The position numbers were made by a program, and so were the translations under genes. This document shows, piece after piece, positions 1-5,754 of a DNA stretch of 8,007 nt. Under the pieces are notes generated by a model. The model was not told the DNA's origin. It did no database searches and worked only from the letters and a program-made list of their open reading frames with translations. The number at the start of each line of letters is the position of its first letter. Within the stretch, counting starts at the first letter, position 1. This DNA comes from Candidatus Krumholzibacteriota bacterium (GTDB taxonomy: Bacteria; Krumholzibacteriota; Krumholzibacteriia; Krumholzibacteriales; Krumholzibacteriaceae): NCBI GenBank assembly GCA_030672805.1, contig DAOVFR010000105.1, positions 1 through 8,007 on the forward strand. Reading direction: 5' to 3'.

Positions 1-1285
1 TGACCGCGACCAGCAGCGCTCCCTGCCCGAATTCGGAAAAGTCGCCGGCCAGTGGAATGCCGGGAATGATCCCTTCCTTTCGCGCCTCGTCGCGAAACGC
101 TCCGGGCGGCGCCTTCACATCGACCACGAACTCCTGAAAGAAACCCGTGCCGAACGGCAGCTCGCAGCCCGGAAGATTCCCAAGCATCTCGTACAGCGTG
201 CGGCTCTTCGACATGCTCTGTATAGCCACATCCCGCAAACCGCTCTCGCCGAGGGACGTCAGGTAAACGGCAGCAGCCAGCGAGCAGAGCCCCTCGTTCG
301 TACAGATGTTCGACGTCGCCTTCTCCCGGCGGATATGCTGCTCGCGCGTCTGCAGGGTCATAACATACCCCCGCTCGCCCGCCGCATCGGTCGTCGCACT
401 GACCAGGCGGCCGGGACACTTTCTGATATATGCCTTCTTTGTCGCCATGAATCCGAGCAGGGGCCCGCCGCAGCTCTGCGGAATCCCCATCGACTGCCCC
501 TCTCCCACCGCGATATCGGCGTCATAGTGAGCCGGGGGATGAAGAACGGCGAGCGATACGGGATCGACCAATGCGATCAGGAGCGCGCCGCGATCGTGGG
601 CCAGCTTCGATATCTCGACGGCCTGTTCGATAAGCCCGAGGTAATTCGGCTGTGCGACGATAACCACGGCGGTCTCGTCACCGCACAGCATCTCCAGCTT
701 TTCCATGTCCATCATGCCGGTTTTGGAGAACGGCACCTCTTCCACAAGGATGCCCCTGCCGGCGGTATAGCTGGCGAGCACCTTTTTCGTCGCAGGCGAA
801 ATGGCGCGTGGGATCAACACCTTATGCTTCCTCTTGATCCCGCACGACATGAGCACCGCCTCCGCCAGCGCCGTCGAGCCGTCGTACATCGACGCGTTTG
901 CCGCATCCATGCCGGTAAGCCTGCATACCAGGCTCTGGTATTCGTAGATCGCCTGGAGCGTGCCCTGGCTCACCTCGGCCTGGTAGGGCGTATAGGACGT
1001 GTAGAACTCGCTCCGGGACAGGACGTATCCGACGACGGCGGGGATGTAACGGTCATAGATGCCGCCGCCGAGAAAGCTCGACAACCGAGTCGCCGGCCTG
1101 TTCTTGCCCGCGAGGGAGCCGATCAGAGCGGAAACTTCCGGTTCGCTCATCGGCGGTCCGAGGTCGAGTTTCCCCTTCAGCCGGAGCCGTGGATCAATCG
1201 GTTCGAGCAGTTCCTCGAAGGACGACACGCCGATGCGCTCGAGCATCTCGCTGCGGTCCGCATCCGTATTCTGCACGTAACTCAT
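1..1285 (-). CDS. gcvPA: Glycine decarboxylase (P-protein) subunit 1, GcvPA, 3' end cut by the window edge
   Basis: This is the first subunit of the two-chain, PLP-dependent glycine decarboxylase of the glycine cleavage system. With GcvPB it decarboxylates glycine and passes the aminomethyl group to lipoylated GcvH in the cytoplasm. I translated 428 codons from the ATG at 1285-1283 down to the left edge. The product begins MSYVQNTDADRSEMLERIGV. Family hallmarks are FLGGGIYDRYIP (71-82), SYTPYQAEVSQGTLQAIYEYQ (from 98), a YDGSTALAEA segment (134-143), DIAVGEGQSMGIP (257-269) followed by CGGPLLGF, and LQTREQHIRREKATSNICTN (311-330). GcvPA chains usually run to about 440-450 residues, so only some 15-25 residues should be missing. 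As in the family, the PLP lysine is expected on GcvPB, which should lie just left of the window. The start directly abuts the gcvH stop (TAGATG), so translation is probably coupled. No frameshift was seen. Confidence 0.95.
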   Translation of the reverse strand, partial: MSYVQNTDADRSEMLERIGVSSFEELLEPIDPRLRLKGKLDLGPPMSEPEVSALIGSLAGKNRPATRLSSFLGGGIYDRYIPAVVGYVLSRSEFYTSYTPYQAEVSQGTLQAIYEYQSLVCRLTGMDAANASMYDGSTALAEAVLMSCGIKRKHKVLIPRAISPATKKVLASYTAGRGILVEEVPFSKTGMMDMEKLEMLCGDETAVVIVAQPNYLGLIEQAVEISKLAHDRGALLIALVDPVSLAVLHPPAHYDADIAVGEGQSMGIPQSCGGPLLGFMATKKAYIRKCPGRLVSATTDAAGERGYVMTLQTREQHIRREKATSNICTNEGLCSLAAAVYLTSLGESGLRDVAIQSMSKSRTLYEMLGNLPGCELPFGTGFFQEFVVDVKAPPGAFRDEARKEGIIPGIPLAGDFSEFGQGALLVAV

Positions 1286-1714
1286 CTATTGATCCTCTTC
1301 CTCTTCGCTGCTCTCGTCCTCGTTCTCGCTCTCCTGCTCACCGAGAAACTCCTGGTACTCGTCGTGGCTGAACAGGACGTCGAGTTCCCCCTTATCGACA
1401 ATCTTGATCTTCATGAACCAGCCGGCCTCGTAAGGATCCTTGTTGATTATCTCGGGCGCACCCACCGCCTCGTCGTTGATCTCTACAATCTCCCCGCTCA
1501 GGGGGGAGAACAGGTCTGCAACCGTTTTGACGGCCTCGATCGTCCCGATCGGATCCATCTGTTTAACCTGCGTGCCGACCTCGGGGAGCTCGATGTAGAC
1601 GATATCGCCGAGTTCGCCGACAGCGTATTCGCTGATTCCGATGACGGCAACGCCGTCCTCATCGATGAACACCCATTCGTGTTCCTTCGTGTACAGGCAT
1701 TCCTCTGGAACCAT
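1286..1714 (-). CDS. gcvH: Glycine cleavage system H-protein (lipoyl carrier)
   Basis: This 142-residue protein carries the lipoyl arm that shuttles the aminomethyl intermediate between the P-, T- and L-proteins. The N-terminus (LYTKEHEWV, 7-15), GISEYAVGELGDIVYIELPEVG (26-47) and the biotinyl-lipoyl hairpin IEAVKTVADLFSPLSGEIVEIN (59-80) are diagnostic. Lys63 in EAVKTVAD is the expected lipoylation site. The NKDPYEAGWFMKIKI segment (91-105) and the closing YQEFLGE match the usual C-terminus. Bacterial GcvH is normally about 125-130 residues; here the chain continues with a highly acidic tail (about 126-142, mostly Glu, Asp and Ser) that is not part of the standard fold. The gene starts 26 bases after gcvT, with a GGAAGG ribosome binding site 6 bases before the ATG, and its stop touches the gcvPA start. 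It presumably needs a lipoate ligase or LipB/LipA, which are not in this window. Confidence 0.97.
   Translation of the reverse strand: MVPEECLYTKEHEWVFIDEDGVAVIGISEYAVGELGDIVYIELPEVGTQVKQMDPIGTIEAVKTVADLFSPLSGEIVEINDEAVGAPEIINKDPYEAGWFMKIKIVDKGELDVLFSHDEYQEFLGEQESENEDESSEEEEDQ
1293..1304 (-). promoter_or_regulatory. Ribosome binding site of gcvPA, inside the gcvH tail codons
   Basis: The purine run AGAGGAAGAGGA lies within the last codons of gcvH, with the final GAGG 8 bases before the gcvPA ATG. The same bases encode Glu-Glu-Glu-Asp of the acidic GcvH tail. With the TAGATG junction, this arrangement favours translational coupling. Confidence 0.7.
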
Positions 1715-1716
1715 TC

Positions 1717-1726
1717 TTCACCTTCC
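1717..1726 (-). promoter_or_regulatory. Ribosome binding site of gcvH
   Basis: GGAAGGTGAA in the 26-base gcvT-gcvH gap complements the 16S anti-Shine-Dalgarno (AAGGTGA core). GGAAGG ends 6 bases before the ATG. The identical 10-mer precedes uvrA. Confidence 0.75.
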
Positions 1727-1740
1727 TTTCCAGGTGCACA

Positions 1741-2853
1741 TCAATCGCTTGAACGACTTGCATAAAACGGTAACGGGACGACTCCCGCCGGTACTTTCTT
1801 TCCACGGATCTCGACGGCGAGGTCCCCTTCCTCCGGCGAGGCAGCGCTCGATACAAGCGCCATCGCGAGGCTTTTCCCGAGTGTCGGGGCAAACGTCCCG
1901 GAAGTCACCCGGCCGATCCCGGCTCCGTCCTCAAGAACGGTGTAACCCTGCCGCGCGATCCCGCGGCCCTTCAACTCGAGGCCGATAAGGCGGCGCGACG
2001 GGCCGCTCTCTTTCTCCGCCGCGAGAACACTCCTGCCGATATAATCATCCTTCTTGAACTTCACAACCCACGAGAGCCCCGCCTCTAGCGGCGAGGTCGC
2101 TTCATCCAGTTCATGTCCGTAGAGGCAGTAACCCGCCTCGAAACGCAGCGTGTCGCGCGCACCGAGACCGATCGGCGCAACCCCGAGATCCCTTCCCGCT
2201 TCGAGGAGTTCCTTCCATACTCCGGGCGCATCACCGGCCGGGAGGTAGATCTCGTATCCGCGCTCCCCCGTGTAACCCGTCCGCGAGAGTATGACCTCGC
2301 TCCCGCCATAATCGATCGTAAGAAAGCGGTAGTACCTCAATTCCCCGATGCGGTCCCTGACGGGTGCGCACAGATCTATCGCCCCGAGCAGCTCGAGGGA
2401 GTTTGGACCCTGCACCGCGATCTGCCCGATCTGGCCGGTGCGGTTCCGGATCTCTATATCACCCCTCTTCACGTGCCGGACATGTTCCAATATCTTGTTT
2501 GTGTTGACCGCGTTCACGACGAGCATGATCCTCTCGTCGGAGAACTTGTAGACCAGCAGGTCGTCAAGCACCTTGCCCTTTTCGTTGCACGCCACCGTGT
2601 AACAGATCTGTCCCGGAGCGAGTTTGCCAACATTGTTCGATACGAAGTAATCCGTGAACGCACGCGCGTCCGGGCCCGTTATCTCGATCTCGCCCATGTG
2701 GCTCACATCGAAGAGGCCGACCTGCGTGCGTACCTTCCCGTGCTCGGCGATGATCCCATCGAACGAGACGGGCATGAGGTAGCCGGCGAACTCGACGATC
2801 CTGCCGCCGAGAGCGACGTGGGATTCGTATATCGGTGTCTTTTTTGATTCCAT
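1741..2853 (-). CDS. gcvT: Glycine cleavage system T-protein (aminomethyltransferase)
   Basis: GcvT takes the aminomethyl group from the lipoyl arm of GcvH, releases ammonia and forms 5,10-methylene-tetrahydrofolate. From the ATG at 2853-2851 it is 370 residues, close to the usual 360-375. Recognisable segments are TPIYESHVALGGRIVEFAGY near the N-terminus, GLFDVSHMGEIEI (46-58), the folate-site Asp pair in GKVLDDLLVYK (97-98), RTGYTGERGYEIY (191-203), GLGARDTLRFEAGYCLYGHE (229-248), and the C-terminal barrel VTSGTFAPTLGKSLAMALV (316-334) ending in VPLPFY (359-364). An in-frame TTG-TTG pair lies directly before this ATG and gives a 372-residue alternative. I chose the ATG because an AAAGGGG Shine-Dalgarno sits 6 bases before it, too close to serve the TTG codons well. 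The gene is first of gcvT-gcvH-gcvPA and follows uvrA by 45 bases. Confidence 0.97.
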   Translation of the reverse strand: MESKKTPIYESHVALGGRIVEFAGYLMPVSFDGIIAEHGKVRTQVGLFDVSHMGEIEITGPDARAFTDYFVSNNVGKLAPGQICYTVACNEKGKVLDDLLVYKFSDERIMLVVNAVNTNKILEHVRHVKRGDIEIRNRTGQIGQIAVQGPNSLELLGAIDLCAPVRDRIGELRYYRFLTIDYGGSEVILSRTGYTGERGYEIYLPAGDAPGVWKELLEAGRDLGVAPIGLGARDTLRFEAGYCLYGHELDEATSPLEAGLSWVVKFKKDDYIGRSVLAAEKESGPSRRLIGLELKGRGIARQGYTVLEDGAGIGRVTSGTFAPTLGKSLAMALVSSAASPEEGDLAVEIRGKKVPAGVVPLPFYASRSSD

Positions 2854-2859
2854 CAACAA

Positions 2860-2866
2860 CCCCTTT
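2860..2866 (-). promoter_or_regulatory. Ribosome binding site of gcvT that decides the start
   Basis: AAAGGGG is followed by TTGTTG and then ATG. The 6-base spacing to the ATG at 2853 is ideal, while the two TTG codons directly follow or nearly touch the motif. This supports the ATG and a 370-residue GcvT. Confidence 0.7.
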
Positions 2867-2867
2867 G

Positions 2868-2895
2868 ATTAACCCCAAAGACGCCTTTTGGTCAA
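2868..2895 (-). promoter_or_regulatory. Weak candidate sigma70-type promoter for the gcv genes
   Basis: In the uvrA-gcvT gap, TTGACC (2895-2890) matches the -35 consensus at five of six positions. It is followed after 16 bases by GTTAAT (2873-2868), which matches TATAAT at four of six but lacks the key second-position A. Transcription would begin almost at the gcvT ribosome binding site, leaving a very short leader. It may be fortuitous; read-through from uvrA is equally plausible. Confidence 0.2.
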
Positions 2896-2898
2896 CAT

Positions 2899-5754
2899 CT
2901 ATTTATCTCTCTTTTTCCCCGTGCGACCGGAGCGGGCGCCCGCCGCACGCATGAACTTCTTCAGCATCCGGCCCGTATGGGATCGCTCACAGCGGATAAT
3001 ATTACAGGGCGGGCCGGCGAACACGACCTCACCGCCGTTGTCGCCGCCTTCCGGGCCGAGGTCGATGATATGGTCCGCGTGCCGTATGATATCGGGGTTG
3101 TGCTCGATGACCAGCACCGTGTTTCCCCTGTCGACGAGCTTGCCCAGAACGGCCATGAGGAGCTTCACGTCCTCGAAGTGCAGCCCCGTGCTCGGCTCGT
3201 CGAGCATGTAGATCGTATTGCCGGTACCGATCTTGGAGAGCTCCGATGCCAGCTTCACGCGCTGAGCCTCTCCCCCCGACAGCGTCGGAGCGGGCTGGCC
3301 GAGACGGATATAGCCGAGCCCGACGTCATTGAGGACCTTGAGTTTTCTCTGAACCACCGGGATGCGCTCGAAAAACTGTAAAGCTTCCACGACGGTCATA
3401 TCGAGGACCTCGGCGATGTTCCGGTTCTTGAACATTATCTCGAGCGTTTCGCGGTTGTACCGCCTGGCCTTACATTCCTGGCAGTGCACATACACGTCCG
3501 GCAGGAAGTGCATCTCGACCTTGATCATCCCCCCTCCCCGGCACACCTCGCACCGTCCACCCTTGACGTTGAAACTGAACCTGCCCGGCCGGTATCCCCT
3601 CACCTTCGACGATGGAAGCTTCGCAAAGAGATCCCGTATCGGTCCGAAGAGACCGGTATATGTCGCGGGGTTCGAACGGGGCGTCCTCCCGATCGGCGAC
3701 TGATCGATGTTGACCACCTTGTCGACACTTCCGAGACCATCTATACGATCGTGGGGACCGGGCAGCTTGGAGCTCCGGTAGAAATGACGGTGAAGCGCCC
3801 GGTACAGAATATCGCTGACAAGCGTGCTCTTGCCCGAACCGGAAACACCGGTCACGCATATCAGCTTCCCGAGAGGAAACTCTACATCGATCCTCTTGAG
3901 ATTGTTCGCCCGCGCCCCCCGCAGGATCAGCGAGCGCCCGCTTCCCCGGCCGTCGCCTCTCTTGAGGTCGAAGAACTGCTCCTGCTTGAGGTACCGTCCC
4001 GTGAGGCTGCCTCGTGTCATCATGATGTCCCGGGGGGTTCCCCCGGCCACCACCTCGCCGCCGTTCTCGCCCGCTCCCGGCCCGAGGTCGATCACGTAAT
4101 CGGCCGAGATAATCGTCTCCCGGTCGTGCTCGATCACGATGACCGTGTTTCCCGCGTCACGCAGCGTCTTCAGCGTCGCGATCAGGCGTGCGTTGTCACG
4201 CTGGTGAAGACCGATCGAGGGCTCGTCGAGGATGTAGAGCACGCCGACGAGCTTCGAACCGATCTGTGTGGCGAGCCTGATGCGCTGCGCCTCACCTCCC
4301 GCGAGCGTCCCCGCCGAGCGGTCCAGCGTGAGATAGTCCAGTCCGACGTTGCCGAGGAACGTGAGACGGGACTCAATTTCCCTGATAAGCGGTTTGCCGA
4401 TAATCGCGCTGTTTCCCGAAAGCTCCAGGCCCTGGAAGCAATCCCTCGCCCGCTCTATCGTGAGTGACGCAACGTCGGCAATTGTCTTTCCATCGAGCGT
4501 CACGGCGAGGCTTTCCGGGCGGAGCCTGCTTCCCCGGCACGATGCGCAGGGACTGATCGTCATGAACGATTCGATCCAGCGCCTGATCGCATCCGATTTG
4601 GTCTGGCGGTAACGTCTCCGCAGATTGGGGATGATACCTTCCCACGTTGTGAAATACTCTCCCCTGCCCCTTTCGAAATCGTACTTGACCGTAATCCGGT
4701 CGCCGGAACCGTGGAGCACCGCTTTCCTGATCTTACCGGGAAGTTTTCCGAACGGTCTGTCGAGATCGAAGCGGTACAGCTCGGCGAGCGCATCGAGACG
4801 GTACCGGAACCAGCCCGGTTTAAGCTGGCCGATAGGCACGATGGCGCCGTCGGTGATACTTGCCCCGGGATTGGTGACAATTAGCTCCTCGGCGAAATCG
4901 AACCTCGTCCCCAGGCCGTGGCAGTCGGGGCACGCACCGTACGGGGAATTGAACGAGAATATCCGGGGGCTCACCTCACCGAGACTCTTACCGCAGTACG
5001 GGCAGGCGTACTCGAGACTGTAGAGGGACTCCTCGCTTCCCTGTCTTACGGTAATGACGCCGCCTCCGACCTTCGCGGCGACCTCTACCGAATCGGCAAG
5101 GCGCCTCTCGACGCCGGCCTTGACCTTCAGACGGTCAACCACGACCTCGATCGAGTGTTTGACGTTCCGGTCCAGCTCGATCCGTTCGGAAAGTTCCCGC
5201 ATCCCGCCGTCGACGCGGACCCTCGTGAAACCATCGCGGCCGAGCCGTTCGAGAAGCGCGCGGTGCTGCCCCTTGCGGCTACGGACGACCGGCGCCATGA
5301 TGACGAGCCTGGTTCCCTCTCCGACACATCCGAGCTGATCGACGACCTGCGCAATCGTCTGGCGTGATATACGCCTGCCGCAGCCGGGGCAGTGCGGCAC
5401 CCCGATACGGGCAAACAGGACCCTCATGTAATCGTAGATCTCGGTGATCGTGCCGACGGTCGAGCGCGGATTCCGTGACGTAGTTTTCTGGTCAATCGAG
5501 ATCGAGGGAGAAAGGCCCTCGATGCTGTCGACGTCCGGTTTTTCCATCTGCTCGAGAAACTGGCGGGCGTAGCTCGAGAGCGATTCCACGTACCGCCGCT
5601 GTCCCTCGGCGTAGATCGTATCGAACGCAAGCGACGACTTGCCCGATCCGCTCAGGCCGGTGATCACCACGAACCTGTTCCGCGGTATACGTACGGTGAT
5701 GTTCTTGAGGTTGTGCTCCCGTGCCCCTTTGACAACGAGGTATTCACGAGCCAT
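2899..5754 (-). CDS. uvrA: Excinuclease ABC subunit A (UvrA), DNA damage recognition ATPase
   Basis: UvrA dimerises, scans DNA for bulky lesions and loads UvrB for nucleotide excision repair. The 951-residue product has the usual length (about 940-960) and is intact. It contains Walker A1 GLSGSGKS (33-40), a CxxC zinc site C251/C254 with C275/C278, signature LAGGEAQR (484-491), Walker B1 LDEPSIGLH (509-517), Walker A2 GVSGSGKS (636-643), the C-terminal zinc finger C735/C738 with C758/C761 inside GGRCEVCRGGG and HCQEC, signature LSGGEAQR (825-832) and Walker B2 LDEPSTGLH (851-859). An additional HCPGCG motif near residue 120 in the first ATPase lobe also occurs in UvrAs of several phyla. The tail is short and basic (GRTGKKRDK). 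The start at 5754 gives the canonical GAREHNLKNI N-terminus. It overlaps the 3' end of the upstream TPR gene by 11 bases, so translational coupling is likely. No LexA-type operator is evident, since the start lies inside the upstream gene. Confidence 0.98.
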   Translation of the reverse strand: MAREYLVVKGAREHNLKNITVRIPRNRFVVITGLSGSGKSSLAFDTIYAEGQRRYVESLSSYARQFLEQMEKPDVDSIEGLSPSISIDQKTTSRNPRSTVGTITEIYDYMRVLFARIGVPHCPGCGRRISRQTIAQVVDQLGCVGEGTRLVIMAPVVRSRKGQHRALLERLGRDGFTRVRVDGGMRELSERIELDRNVKHSIEVVVDRLKVKAGVERRLADSVEVAAKVGGGVITVRQGSEESLYSLEYACPYCGKSLGEVSPRIFSFNSPYGACPDCHGLGTRFDFAEELIVTNPGASITDGAIVPIGQLKPGWFRYRLDALAELYRFDLDRPFGKLPGKIRKAVLHGSGDRITVKYDFERGRGEYFTTWEGIIPNLRRRYRQTKSDAIRRWIESFMTISPCASCRGSRLRPESLAVTLDGKTIADVASLTIERARDCFQGLELSGNSAIIGKPLIREIESRLTFLGNVGLDYLTLDRSAGTLAGGEAQRIRLATQIGSKLVGVLYILDEPSIGLHQRDNARLIATLKTLRDAGNTVIVIEHDRETIISADYVIDLGPGAGENGGEVVAGGTPRDIMMTRGSLTGRYLKQEQFFDLKRGDGRGSGRSLILRGARANNLKRIDVEFPLGKLICVTGVSGSGKSTLVSDILYRALHRHFYRSSKLPGPHDRIDGLGSVDKVVNIDQSPIGRTPRSNPATYTGLFGPIRDLFAKLPSSKVRGYRPGRFSFNVKGGRCEVCRGGGMIKVEMHFLPDVYVHCQECKARRYNRETLEIMFKNRNIAEVLDMTVVEALQFFERIPVVQRKLKVLNDVGLGYIRLGQPAPTLSGGEAQRVKLASELSKIGTGNTIYMLDEPSTGLHFEDVKLLMAVLGKLVDRGNTVLVIEHNPDIIRHADHIIDLGPEGGDNGGEVVFAGPPCNIIRCERSHTGRMLKKFMRAAGARSGRTGKKRDK

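Noticed and set aside
335..1765. A 476-codon open frame on the plus strand
   Set aside because: It lies antisense to gcvPA, gcvH and the end of gcvT, all certain genes. Its product is Arg/His/Leu-rich with no recognisable motif. Long antisense frames like this are common in GC-rich DNA.
2875..2891. A hairpin (CCAAA...TTTGG) between uvrA and gcvT as a terminator
   Set aside because: The stem is only 5 base pairs with a 7-base loop and no T-run follows, so it does not support termination.
3484..4467. A 327-codon open frame on the plus strand inside uvrA
   Set aside because: UvrA is unambiguous on the other strand here, and this frame is its mirror with no protein-family character.
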